From CBDFJH01 sp965198095 (GTDB taxonomy: Bacteria > Latescibacterota > UBA2968 > GCA-2709665), in contig OZ240239.1 in NCBI GenBank assembly GCA_965198095.1, positions 310,001 to 374,000 of the forward strand: 64,000 nucleotides of DNA, in the 5' to 3' direction. Positions 1 to 8,683 of this stretch are shown here, in pieces; the first letter of the stretch is position 1, and each line of letters begins with the position of its first letter. The position numbers and the translations under genes were made by a program. The notes below the pieces were generated by a model that was given only the letters and a program-made list of their open reading frames with translations, was not told the origin of the DNA and did no database searches.

Positions 1-691
1 CCGTGCACGCGAACCCGATCCAGAAGACCCCTTTCTTCATCACGTCGGGCAGGCGACCGCGCTCCGATTGCTCCAGGAGGTCACTCGGGAACTTCGACAG
101 CGGAAAGATGAGGCGCTCGTTCTCGAGCCACTGTTTGTAAAAGAGCGTGCTGGCGAAGAAGCCTGTCATCCCCATGCCCAGCGCCGCCACGAACCACCAG
201 AACAGGACCGGGATCCAGGGGGCCCAGGGAATCGGGTCGCCCTCCGGAAGCCCGGACCAGAACCCGCCCACGATATATTCCGACGGCTTCAGAAACATCC
301 ACTGCGGCAAGTGCGGCCAGCCCACCTCCCAGAACCGGTTCTCCGGAGAGGAGTACTCCGCCGGACCGGCGACGGCGCTCAACAGATAGCTCGATACGCC
401 CCCCGGCATCGTGGCCGGCAGCCAGACGATCCCGAAGATCGTCAACACCTCCGTGCGGGACAGCGCATACCGAGGCAACGCCGTCCTCAAGAACAGGTTG
501 ATCCCGATCCACGTCACCAGGGGCAGCAGCGCCGTCGGCGGCATGAAATGGATCATGAAATGGGCCCGGTAGTTGATCGTGTAGTAGTGCATCCCTACGA
601 TCGTGATCAACGCCAGGACAAAAGCCCGCAGGGTCACCCGCTCGGCGGCAGGCTGTATCGGAGGTTCGGTTTCGGGTTGGGCGATTGCCAT
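1..691 (-). CDS. DUF6785-type polytopic membrane protein, partial (C-terminus outside window)
   Basis: The frame is open from an ATG at 691 to the left edge, so about 230 N-terminal residues are visible. They align along their whole length with the N-terminal halves of the two paralogues that follow (MAIAQP start, ENRFWEVGWPHLP motif, DVMKKGVFWIGFACT near the edge). Several hydrophobic segments are visible, indicating an inner-membrane protein. The function of this family is not known to me; I recall it as DUF6785/DUF6784, widespread in Latescibacterota, Planctomycetota and Poribacteria, with transport a reasonable guess. There is no good Shine-Dalgarno (SD) sequence before the ATG, because repeat DNA begins within a few bases of it. 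The first 60 bp and the upstream GATCAGGTCAC are almost identical to the next copy, pointing to recent tandem duplication. Confidence 0.85.
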   Translation of the reverse strand, partial: MAIAQPETEPPIQPAAERVTLRAFVLALITIVGMHYYTINYRAHFMIHFMPPTALLPLVTWIGINLFLRTALPRYALSRTEVLTIFGIVWLPATMPGGVSSYLLSAVAGPAEYSSPENRFWEVGWPHLPQWMFLKPSEYIVGGFWSGLPEGDPIPWAPWIPVLFWWFVAALGMGMTGFFASTLFYKQWLENERLIFPLSKFPSDLLEQSERGRLPDVMKKGVFWIGFACT

Positions 692-1214
692 TGTGATCAG
701 GTCACCCGTGGATCACGACGTATGCGTAGGCTATCCAAACGCACTCATAGGGTCAGTGAGGTACACACCGCGATCAGATGGTTCGCCGTCTGGAGACGGC
801 TTTCGGTTGACAGAGACAAACAACGTGATCAGATTCGTCGCCGTCTGGAGACGGCTCCTACGGTATTTTCGGGTGTATTGAATTCACCGATTTCGTAACG
901 TCACAAATCCGGTAGGAGCCAACTCCTGTTGGCGAAGCCGCGAACAGCGACGTAGGGTGCGCTAAACCTATGGCCACTCATAGGGTCAGTAGAGGTACAC
1001 ACCGCGATCAGATGGTTCGCCGTCCGGAGACGGCTTTCGGTTGACAGAGACAAACAACGTGATCAGATTCGTCGCCGTCTGGAGACGGCTCCTACCATAT
1101 TTTTGGGTGTATTGAATTCACCGATTCCAGAACGTCACAAATCCGGTAGGAGCCAACTCCGTTGGCGAAGCCGCGAACAGCGACGTAGGGTGCGCCAATC
1201 CAAACGCCACTCTC
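692..1214. repeat. REP/REPIN-like tandem array A (about two units, period 233)
   Basis: Two ~233 bp units start at 742 and 975 (CACTCATAGGGTCAGT). Each contains three short palindromes: one at 782-800 (repeated at 1016-1034), one at about 835-860 (1068-1095), and one at 912-936 (1146-1169). The third reads GTAGGAGC, then an inverted repeat around ACTCCT, then GCGAA. The second is the same layout on the opposite strand, with CGTC/GACG arms. The first has the same arms but a degenerate head. A GTAGGAGC head, a palindrome and a GCGAA tail form the layout of Pseudomonas REP elements, and oppositely oriented pairs resemble REPINs. There are no other genes in this 523 bp stretch. Confidence 0.8.
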
Positions 1215-3167
1215 CTACCAACCATACACCCAATGCATCGACGCCGGGAACCAGATCATGTCCACGACGGTCGAGAGTCCGACGCCGACCAGATACCCCA
1301 CGATGAATCCGTACCAGAACGGGATCGAACGCCGATAGACGTGGACGCCGCCGAACCGCACAATCAGATATTTCGGAAGCCAGACCAGGAAGATGCTGAA
1401 CCCGTAAAACTGAGGAAAGGCCAGCCCCAGGGGGTGGATTGGCCAGCCCGGAAACCGCGACATCAGATAGGTCAGCACCCCGGTCTCCACGCCTCCGAAG
1501 ATCCAGACCGCCAGTTTCTGGGGGTCGAAATAGCTGAGAGATGACCCTTCCAGAACGGACACCATGTTCAGAAACCCGCCCCATCCCGGCATCGTACCGC
1601 CTGTCACGTTCAGTTTGCCGGTCAGGTAGCCGAGGCTGATGGAGGTCCCCATGGATGTCACAAAGGCGGTCAGCACGGCCGCAGGCACGGCGCCCCAGAT
1701 CAACGGATGACGCCTCAGGGAATCTCCCAGAAGACGGAAAAAGTGTGGCGTGGCCGGGATCGCGAGGATCCGCGCGCCCCCGCCCGCAAACGCCTGGTTG
1801 TTCACGATCGCCAGTCCCGCAAGGTCTCCGGGCCTCAGATTCCCCAACCCCCACAGGGTCTGAATGATGCGTCCACCCTTCCCGCCCTGCGGTCTGAGAA
1901 AGAAGAATCCGGTCGCGGCCGAATATTTGCTCACCCCGAAGTAGGCCACGAATGCCAGGATCAGGTGGACGATCGCGACAGCCGGGCTGAACCCGATGCT
2001 CACCAGAAGGCTCACCATGAAGATCCCGCAAAAGATAAACCCCAGCCAGGCCGCGCGATAGCTGACCGGGAGGCCGTCGTCCTCGGAGCGGGGGCCCGAG
2101 AAGGCCTTCCGGAGCGTGTTCCTCAGGTGGTGGCGGGCGATCCAGATCGACCAGGCCACCAGAAAAAAGAGCGCACCGTTCGCTTCGAGACTCAGAATTT
2201 CGCCGGGTGTCGCCGGCTGACCTTCGAGACCGACCGAGAACCCGATCCGGTTCATGAACCCCTCTTTCAGGATCTTGAGGGGATAGAAGATCCAGAAGGT
2301 GAACAACAGGTTCAGCGGACAGTGATAGGCGATGCCCATCAGCAGGGGCTGCAGCCGGAGATAGAAGGGGGGAAACCCCCGCCCGATGTTCACGACGTGC
2401 GTGCCCATCTGGTCATAGATCGTGATCCTGGGCATGTGGAGCACGAAATAGCCCGCGATGTTCCACAGGACCACGCCTCCCGTGCAGGCAAACCCGATCC
2501 AGAAGACCCAGCTCTTCATCACATCCGGAACGCGGCCCCCGCCCGATACGCGGAGGAGGTCCTGCGGAACCGTGGCCAGCGGAAAGGTCAACCGCTCCTG
2601 GTCCGCCCACTGTCTGTAAAAGATCACGCTCGCGAAGAATCCGGTCATCACCATTCCGAGGATGCCGGTCAACCACCAGAAGAGCGGCGTGATCCACGGA
2701 CCCCACGGAATCGGATCTCCCGGAGCCAACCCGCGGAAAAAGCCGTCCAGGACGTATTCGGAGCGATCCAGAAACATCCAGTGGGGCAGGTGCGGCCAGC
2801 CCACCTCCCAGAACCGGTTTTCAGGGGAGGAGTAGTGGGCGGGGGCCGTGGTGACACCGATCAGATAGTTGCTCGTCGCCCACATCACCGCGGGCAGCCA
2901 GACGATCCCGAAGATCGCCAGCATTTCGGTACGGGACAGCGACAGTCTGGGAAACAGGGTTCTCAGCAGAATATTCAGGCCGATCCAGGTCACGAGGGGC
3001 AACAGGGCGGTGAGGGGCAGGAAATCGATCGCCAGATGCTTCCGGTAGAACTGGGCGTAGACGCACATCCCGACGACCGTGATCAACCCCAGGACGAACG
3101 CCCGGGGGGTGACGCGCTCGGGGGCAGGCTGTATCGCGGGTTCAGTTTCGGGTTGGGCGATTGCCAT
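1215..3167 (-). CDS. DUF6785-type polytopic membrane protein, paralogue 2
   Basis: This 650-residue integral membrane protein has about 13 hydrophobic segments: residues ~24-42, 51-71, 83-105 and 160-185, several between 220 and 300, and a dense set from 380 to the C-terminus. Conserved family stretches are LAIFGIVWLP, ENRFWEVGWPHLPHW and ERLTFPLATVPQDL. It is roughly 80% identical by eye to the 651-residue copy at 4183-6138 and to the partial copy at the left edge. No substrate is known; a transporter is plausible but unproven. It starts at ATG 3167 without a clear SD, directly against REP-type repeats. Its TAG stop codon lies inside a TAGGAG string that resembles the head of the REP element. 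The three copies do not look like an operon, since each is insulated by an array. Confidence 0.85.
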   Translation of the reverse strand: MAIAQPETEPAIQPAPERVTPRAFVLGLITVVGMCVYAQFYRKHLAIDFLPLTALLPLVTWIGLNILLRTLFPRLSLSRTEMLAIFGIVWLPAVMWATSNYLIGVTTAPAHYSSPENRFWEVGWPHLPHWMFLDRSEYVLDGFFRGLAPGDPIPWGPWITPLFWWLTGILGMVMTGFFASVIFYRQWADQERLTFPLATVPQDLLRVSGGGRVPDVMKSWVFWIGFACTGGVVLWNIAGYFVLHMPRITIYDQMGTHVVNIGRGFPPFYLRLQPLLMGIAYHCPLNLLFTFWIFYPLKILKEGFMNRIGFSVGLEGQPATPGEILSLEANGALFFLVAWSIWIARHHLRNTLRKAFSGPRSEDDGLPVSYRAAWLGFIFCGIFMVSLLVSIGFSPAVAIVHLILAFVAYFGVSKYSAATGFFFLRPQGGKGGRIIQTLWGLGNLRPGDLAGLAIVNNQAFAGGGARILAIPATPHFFRLLGDSLRRHPLIWGAVPAAVLTAFVTSMGTSISLGYLTGKLNVTGGTMPGWGGFLNMVSVLEGSSLSYFDPQKLAVWIFGGVETGVLTYLMSRFPGWPIHPLGLAFPQFYGFSIFLVWLPKYLIVRFGGVHVYRRSIPFWYGFIVGYLVGVGLSTVVDMIWFPASMHWVYGW

Positions 3168-4182
3168 TGATCAGGTCACAAATACGGTGTAGGGTCAGTA
3201 GAGGTACACACCGCGATCAGATGGTTCGCCGTCGGGAGACGGCTTTCGGTTGACAGAGACAAACAACGTGATCAGATTCGTCGCCGTCTGGAGACGGCTC
3301 CTACGGTATTTTCGGGTGTATTGAATTCACCGATTTCGTAACGCCACGAATCCGGTAGGAGCCAACTCCTGTTGGCGAACCCGTGGATCACGACGTATGC
3401 GTAGGCCATCCCAAAACGCCACTCATAGGGTCAGTAGAGGTACACACCGCGATCAGATTGTTCGCCGTCGGGAGACGGCTTTCGGTTGACAGAGACAAAC
3501 AACGTGATCAGATTCGTCGCCGTCTGGAGACGGCTCCTACCATATTTTTGGGTGTATTGAATTCACCGATTCCGTAACGCCACGAATCCGGTAGGAGCCA
3601 ACTCCTGTTGGCGAACCCGTGGATCACGACGTGCGCGTAGGCTATCCAATCGCCACTCATAGGGTCAGTAGAGGTACACACCGCGATCAGATGGTTCGCC
3701 GTCCGGAGACGGCTTTCGGTTGACAGAGACAAACAACGTGATCAGATTCGTCGCCGTCTGGAGACGGCTCCTACGGTATTTTCGGGTGTATTGAATTCAC
3801 CGATTTCGTAACGCCACGAATCCGGTAGGAGCCAACTCCTGTTGGCGAACCCGCGAACAGCGACGTAGGGTGCGCTAAACCTATGGCCACTCATAGGGTC
3901 AGTAGAGGTACACACCGCGATCAGATGGTTCGCCGTCCGGAGACGGCTTTCGGTTGACAGAGACAAACAACGTGATCAGATTCGTCGCCGTCTGGAGACG
4001 GCTCCTACGGTATTTTCGGGTGTATTGAATTCACCGATTTCGTAACGCCACGAATCCGGTAGGAGCCAACTCTGTTGGCGAACCCGCGAACAGCGACGTA
4101 GGGTGCGCTAAACCTATGGCCACTCATAGGATCAGTAGAGGTACACATCGCGATCAGATTGTTCGCCGTCCGGAGACGGCTC
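3168..4182. repeat. REP/REPIN-like tandem array B (four full units plus a partial, period 233-236)
   Basis: The string TAGGGTCAG (with one G to A variant) marks unit starts at 3190, 3426, 3660, 3894 and 4127, giving spacings of 236, 234, 234 and 233. Each unit carries the same three palindromes as array A, with variation concentrated in loop bases (TGGA, CGGA or GGGA) and in one linker that is either CCGTGGATCACGACG or CCGCGAACAGCGACG. The last unit is cut short: its minus-strand REP at about 4160-4182 abuts the stop codon of the gene at 4183. I see no protein-coding signal; open frames across the array are repeat artefacts. Confidence 0.85.
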
Positions 4183-6138
4183 CTACCAGCCATACACCCA
4201 ATGCATCGACGTACGAAACCAGATCATGTCCACGACGGTCGAAAGGCCGATTCCAACGATATAACCCACGATGAACCCGTACCAGAAGGGGATCGAACGT
4301 CGATACAGGTGAACGCCGCCAAACCGGACGATCAGGTACTTCGGTAGCCAGGCCAGGAAGATGCTGAACCCGTAAAACTGGGGAAAGGCCAGCCCCAGGG
4401 GGTGGATGGGCCAGCCCGAAAACCGTGACATCAGATAGGTCAGGAGCCCGGTCTCCGCACCCCCAAAGATCCAGACCGCCAGTTTCTGGGGGTCGAAATA
4501 GCTGAGAGATGACCCTTCCAGAACGGAAACGATGTTCAGAAACCCGCCCCACCCCGGCAACGGACCGCGAATCATATTCATCTTTCCGGTCAAGTATCCG
4601 TGACTGATGGATGTTCCCAGGGCCGCAGCATAGGCCGTCAGCACGGCGAGAGGCACGGCCCCCCAGATCAGTGGATGCCGCCGCAGGGCGTTTCCAAGGA
4701 GCCGGAAGTAATGTGGTATCGCCGGGATCGCGAGGATCCGCGCGCCCCCGCCCGCAAACGCCTGGTTGTTCACCATCGCCAACCCGGCCAGGTCCCCGGG
4801 CTTCAGATTCCCCAACCCCCAGATCGCCTGAATGATGCGTCCCCCTCTTCCGCCCTGCGGTCTGAGGAAGAAAAACCCGGTCGCGGCCGAATATTTGCTC
4901 ACCCCGAAGTAGGCCACGAAGGCCAGGATCAAGTGAACGATCGCGACAGGCAGGCTGAACCCGATGGAGACGAAAAGGCCCAGCATGAAGACCGCGCAGC
5001 TGATGAACCCCAGCCAGGCCGCGCGATAGCTGACCGGGAGGCCGTCGTCCTCAGAGCGGGGGCCTGAGAACGCCTTCCGGAGCGTGTCTCTCACATGATG
5101 ACGGGCGATCCAGATCGACCAGGCCACCAGAAAAAAGAGCGCACCGTTCGCTTCTAGACTCAGAATCTCGCCGGGTGTCGCCGGCTGACCTTCCAGGCCG
5201 ACAGAGAACCCGACCCGGTTCATGAGCCCCTCCTTCAGGATCTTGAGGGGATAAAAGATCCAGAAGGTGAACAGCAGGTTCAGCGGACAGTGATACGCAA
5301 TGCCCATCAGCAGCGGCTGCACCCGGAGCAAGTAGTGAGGAAACCCCCTCCCGATGTTCACGACGTGAACGCCCATCGTGTCGTAGATCGTGATCCTGGG
5401 CATGTGGAGGATGAAATAGCCCGCGATGTTCCAAAACACCACCCCTCCCGTACAGGCGAACCCGATCCAGAAGAGCCAGTTCTTCATCACATCAGGCACA
5501 CGACCCCGGCCCGATACGCGAACGAGATCCTGCGGAACGGTGGCCAGGGGAAAGGTCAGACGCTCCTTGTCCGTCCACTGTCTGTAGAAGATCACGCTGG
5601 CGAAGAAGCCCGTCATCACCATGCCGAGTATGCCCGTTAGCCACCAGAAGATTGGCGTGATCCACGGTCCCCACGGAATCGGATCTCCGGGGGCCAACCC
5701 GGAAAAGAACCCATCCAGGACGTATTCCGAGCGATCCAGAAACATCCAGTGGGGCAGATGCGGCCAACCCACTTCCCAAAAACGGTTCTCCGGGGTGGCG
5801 TGGTAGGCCGGCGACGTGATCACACCGACCAGATAGCCACACGTTGCCCCGATTACCGACGGGAGCCAGACGATCCCGAAGATCGCAAGCACCTCGGTGC
5901 GAGACAGCGCCAGACCGGGGAATAACGTCCTCAGCAAGACATTCAGCCCGATCCAGGTCACCAAGGGCAGCAGGGCAGTGAGGGGCAGGAAATCGATCTC
6001 CAGATGCTTTGTGTAGAACTGGGAGTAGATGGACATCCCGGCGAGCGTGATCAACCCCAGGACGAACGCCCGGGGGGTGACGCGCTCGGAGGCTCTCTTT
6101 TCGACCGGCTCGGTTGTCGGCTGGGCCATTGCCATCAT
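4183..6138 (-). CDS. DUF6785-type polytopic membrane protein, paralogue 3
   Basis: This 651-residue inner-membrane protein is close to the copy at 1215-3167 over its full length (EVLAIFGIVWLP, ENRFWEVGWPHLPHWMFL, PLATVPQDLVRV, C-terminal SMHWVYGW). It has about 13 predicted transmembrane segments and no recognisable soluble domain. The start is one of two adjacent ATG codons (6138 or 6135), with only a weak purine stretch upstream. The TAG stop forms part of the GTAGGAGC head of the adjacent repeat. It is divergent from the ankyrin lipoprotein gene, with 333 bp between the two starts. A more distant fourth member lies at 18215-20146 beside an aminotransferase and an SDR gene, which hints at a role in uptake of an organic substrate, but this is inference. 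Confidence 0.85.
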   Translation of the reverse strand: MMAMAQPTTEPVEKRASERVTPRAFVLGLITLAGMSIYSQFYTKHLEIDFLPLTALLPLVTWIGLNVLLRTLFPGLALSRTEVLAIFGIVWLPSVIGATCGYLVGVITSPAYHATPENRFWEVGWPHLPHWMFLDRSEYVLDGFFSGLAPGDPIPWGPWITPIFWWLTGILGMVMTGFFASVIFYRQWTDKERLTFPLATVPQDLVRVSGRGRVPDVMKNWLFWIGFACTGGVVFWNIAGYFILHMPRITIYDTMGVHVVNIGRGFPHYLLRVQPLLMGIAYHCPLNLLFTFWIFYPLKILKEGLMNRVGFSVGLEGQPATPGEILSLEANGALFFLVAWSIWIARHHVRDTLRKAFSGPRSEDDGLPVSYRAAWLGFISCAVFMLGLFVSIGFSLPVAIVHLILAFVAYFGVSKYSAATGFFFLRPQGGRGGRIIQAIWGLGNLKPGDLAGLAMVNNQAFAGGGARILAIPAIPHYFRLLGNALRRHPLIWGAVPLAVLTAYAAALGTSISHGYLTGKMNMIRGPLPGWGGFLNIVSVLEGSSLSYFDPQKLAVWIFGGAETGLLTYLMSRFSGWPIHPLGLAFPQFYGFSIFLAWLPKYLIVRFGGVHLYRRSIPFWYGFIVGYIVGIGLSTVVDMIWFRTSMHWVYGW

Positions 6139-6368
6139 TTATCTGCTTTCGACCGGAAGGGTAAGCCCTTCAAGACCCCTTTGAGCAGCCTTCCAGACTC
6201 GGCTGCGCGGGTAAAGTGCAGAAATTTGAATATAACAACGCAATGAACCAAAGGAATAAGAAACGGTCGCGGACTTTGGATTGCCGAGGCCCGGATCGCG
6301 TTCCAGGCCAGACGGACGCTTGCGGGTGCGTCCCCACAGGCCGACTGCGCGCCCCTTCCGCGCGGGAT

Positions 6369-6397
6369 TTGACTCCCGCGCGCCAGCAATCTATAAT
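6369..6397 (+). promoter_or_regulatory. Sigma-70-type promoter for the ankyrin lipoprotein gene
   Basis: TTGACT at 6369-6374 and TATAAT at 6392-6397 are separated by exactly 17 bp, about 75 bp before the ATG at 6472. The rest of the 333 bp divergent region (6139-6471) holds AT-rich stretches near 6220-6260 but no other element I can defend. Confidence 0.7.
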
Positions 6398-6471
6398 TGT
6401 GTATATTTGAAAATCGGGACGGAGGCGAACGCTTCCGCCCCATCGAACCCTCGATCGCTGGAACGTTTCGG

Positions 6472-7086
6472 ATGCGTGCGGCTCGATTCAATGCGATCCT
6501 CTTCGGGATCCTGATCCTGGAGTTGGCCGGCTGCGGTGACGGCGCCGGGGGTCCGGCAGTGGCGCCGACCCGCTCGAATTCGGGCGATGCCCCTTCGATC
6601 TCAAACAGCGGCGAACGCTTTTCCCGCCGGACCCGCCTGGTCCGTGCGGTCATGAACGGTGATATCGAAACGGTCCAGCAGCTCCTGGATCAGGGGGCAA
6701 AGGCCGATGACGGTCTGGAACTCGCGGTAGACGCCGGCGATCTCGAAAGGGTCGATCTGCTCCTGGACGAAGGCGCGAGGCCCGACGCATCTTCCGTGAT
6801 GCGTGGCGTTGTCGCGATTGTGCTCAACGGCAGGGGGTACGAGGTCGTTGAGCTGTTGCTGGCACGCGGGGCGAAACCTGACTGGAGGGCCCTGTTCGCC
6901 GCCGTGCGCCACAACGATGGGCTGCTGGTCCAGATTCTATTGGAAGGCGTAAACGTGAACGCGACAGATCACTTTGGCAATACAGCTCTGGATCTGGCCG
7001 TAAAGGAAGGGCTGCCGGAAATCGCGGCGCTGCTTCGGAGTCTGGGAGGGGCGCGGGGACAAGGGGACCTGAGCCGCCTGAACTAG
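6472..7086 (+). CDS. Ankyrin-repeat lipoprotein
   Basis: This 204-residue protein starts at ATG 6472. That start gives a clean lipoprotein signal (hydrophobic FNAILFGILILELAGC, Cys21 as the lipidated residue), whereas the upstream in-frame start at 6397 would bury it and overlap the promoter. After a low-complexity linker come about five ankyrin-type units (MNGDIETVQQLLDQGAK, DAGDLERVDLLLDEGAR, GYEVVELLLARGAK, NDGLLVQILLEGVN, TALDLAVKEGLPEIAALL). Ankyrin repeats mediate protein-protein contacts; a periplasmic, membrane-tethered scaffold is the natural inference. It is a monocistronic unit with its own strong promoter, followed by repeat array C. Confidence 0.8.
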   Translation: MRAARFNAILFGILILELAGCGDGAGGPAVAPTRSNSGDAPSISNSGERFSRRTRLVRAVMNGDIETVQQLLDQGAKADDGLELAVDAGDLERVDLLLDEGARPDASSVMRGVVAIVLNGRGYEVVELLLARGAKPDWRALFAAVRHNDGLLVQILLEGVNVNATDHFGNTALDLAVKEGLPEIAALLRSLGGARGQGDLSRLN

Positions 7087-7570
7087 GGCGGGACGCCAAT
7101 CCAATGGCCATTCATAGGGTCGGCAGAGGCACACATCGCGATCAGATTGTTCGCCGTCGGGAGACGGCTCCTACCGGATTTGTTTTGAAATCACCAACGT
7201 GATCAGGTTACGAACACGGTGGGCGAACGCACGGATGGCGCCGTAGGCGGCGCCAATCCAATGGCCATTCATAGGGTCGGCAGAGGCACACATCGCGATC
7301 AGATTGCGCCGTCGGGAGACGGCTCCTACCGGATTTGTTTTGAAATCACCAACGTGATCAGGTTACGAACACGGTGGGCGAACGCACGGCAGGCAGCGCC
7401 AATCCAATGGCCACTCATAGGGTCGGCAGAGGCACACATCGCGATCAGATTGTTCGCCGTCGGGAGACGGCTCCTACCGGATTTGTTTTGAAATCACCAA
7501 CGTGATCAGGTTACGAACACGGTGGGCGAACGCACGGATGGCGACGTAGGCGGCGCCAATCCAATGGCCC
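7087..7570. repeat. REP-like tandem array C (three units, period about 146-157)
   Basis: Three units share CATAGGGTCGGCAGAGGCACACATCG-type sequence at about 7108, 7265 and 7411. Each carries one minus-strand REP-like palindrome (7150-7174, about 7306-7329, 7453-7477) with CGTC/GACG arms and the reversed GTAGGAGC head. The units are related to arrays A and B but lack the AACTCCT-type palindrome and instead carry a GGATTTGTTTTGAAATCACCAACGTGATCAGG-type spacer. The array lies between convergent genes. I see no coding sequence in it. Confidence 0.75.
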
Positions 7571-7579
7571 TGCAAAGCA

Positions 7580-7607
7580 GCCGCCCGGAGCATCTGCTCC
7601 GGGCGGC
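7580..7607 (-). terminator. Strong hairpin terminator between convergent genes
   Basis: A perfect 13 bp inverted repeat (GCCGCCCGGAGCA at 7580-7592 and its complement at 7595-7607) lies about 55 bp beyond the stop of the PorV-like gene. The T-richer flank (TTGCTGTTT) is on the plus strand, so it may also stop plus-strand transcripts leaving array C. Confidence 0.6.
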
Positions 7608-7660
7608 TTGCTGTTTCGGTAACGCGCGCGGCCGCTGTGGCCGAACGCCTCTCTTCGCGT

Positions 7661-8635
7661 CTAGAAAGAACCGGAGAAGGTCACCCGAATCGGCTCCTTG
7701 AATCCCGAATCCCCCATATCGGAATAGGAGAAGTCAAGAGCGATCTGCCGACCGTCGAACTCACCCTTCAACCCGCCCCCGACACTCCATCCCTCTGTGT
7801 CGTAACGAAATTTCTTCCCGGCGCGGAGGGCGATCATGTTGTTGATCCAGGCCTCTGCCCCCACGTTCCAGCGCTGCCAAAAATCCGTGAAGTAGGCACC
7901 CTCGACCGATGCGGTCACCGAGAGCGGGTCGCCCAGCTCTCCGACCACCTCCATGGAACTGCCGACGTGAAAGACGATCGGCAGGTTGGTCCTGGCGTTG
8001 AACCCGAGGTGCGCATTGCCCAGGTTTTTCATGGCCATCCCGATGCGCAGGCTCCGGTACCCGGTATGCAGGAGCGTGCCAGCGCTGATCGCGACCGACT
8101 TGAGTTCCACATCGTCCAGCGTGGACTGGACGTAGGTGAGCGAACCGCCCACGAGCAGCTTGTCAGTCATCTGTCGGGCAACGTTGAACCCGACGGCGGT
8201 GTCGCCCAGGTCCAGGGTCCTGCCCGTGCCGTCGGGGCTCAGCGGGGTCGTCTCTTCGATATCAGCCGGTTTAAAATTCCTCACGGAGATGCCCCCGACG
8301 AGGCCGTAGCCCACGTTGATTGCAATCGCGCCCGAGTAGAACTTGGAATCCCCAATCCAGTCCGTGTAGCCGAAGGTAAACCCTGCCTTCTGGATGCTCG
8401 CGATTCCGGCCGGATTCCAGTAGATCGCATCGACCCCTTCGGCAACGGCCGTATAGGCCTCTCCCATCGCCGAAACTCGGGCGGAGGGCGCGATCTTGAG
8501 GAACCCGTAGGTGCTAGGGACCGTCTTCTTGTATCGGTCACTGCCCTCTTCTAATGCAAACTGCTGCGCCAAGGCAGGAAGCGACGCGCCGAAGACCAAC
8601 AGGGCGCCGCAGAACCCACATATGATCCGTTGCAT
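7661..8635 (-). CDS. PorV/PorQ-like outer-membrane beta-barrel protein (UPF0164 family)
   Basis: This 324-residue protein has a signal peptide (cleavage after ALA at about residue 23) and then the hallmark of PorV-type barrels: a conserved block SARVSAMGEAYTAVAEGVDAIYWNPAGIA at about residues 50-80, followed by alternating beta-strand segments ending in an aromatic residue (TFSGSF). PorV homologues act in the outer membrane, in type IX secretion as the shuttle protein for substrates, or as FadL-like barrels. The ATG at 8635 is preferred to an upstream TTG because AAGGA lies 8 bp before it. It is the last gene of an operon with the TonB-dependent receptor and the secreted PNPF protein, which supports a joint surface function. 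Confidence 0.8.
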   Translation of the reverse strand: MQRIICGFCGALLVFGASLPALAQQFALEEGSDRYKKTVPSTYGFLKIAPSARVSAMGEAYTAVAEGVDAIYWNPAGIASIQKAGFTFGYTDWIGDSKFYSGAIAINVGYGLVGGISVRNFKPADIEETTPLSPDGTGRTLDLGDTAVGFNVARQMTDKLLVGGSLTYVQSTLDDVELKSVAISAGTLLHTGYRSLRIGMAMKNLGNAHLGFNARTNLPIVFHVGSSMEVVGELGDPLSVTASVEGAYFTDFWQRWNVGAEAWINNMIALRAGKKFRYDTEGWSVGGGLKGEFDGRQIALDFSYSDMGDSGFKEPIRVTFSGSF

Positions 8636-8683
8636 GGTCAATATCCTTCGCTTAAGAAAGAACGTGGAACGAAAGGCGGGAGC

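Noticed and set aside
692..1214. Integron attC sites
   Set aside because: The palindromes lack attC core sites (GTTRRRY/RYYYAAC pairs), and no cassette genes lie between units.
1707..3170. A 487-residue plus-strand open frame opposite the membrane protein at 1215-3167
   Set aside because: Composition is typical of antisense frames in GC-rich genes (Arg/Gln/Pro/His). There is no SD or family similarity, and a similar frame occurs opposite each paralogue.
692..7570. CRISPR array
   Set aside because: Repeat units are 146-236 bp with internal palindromes and similar spacers in every unit. There are no short identical repeats with unique spacers, and no cas genes.
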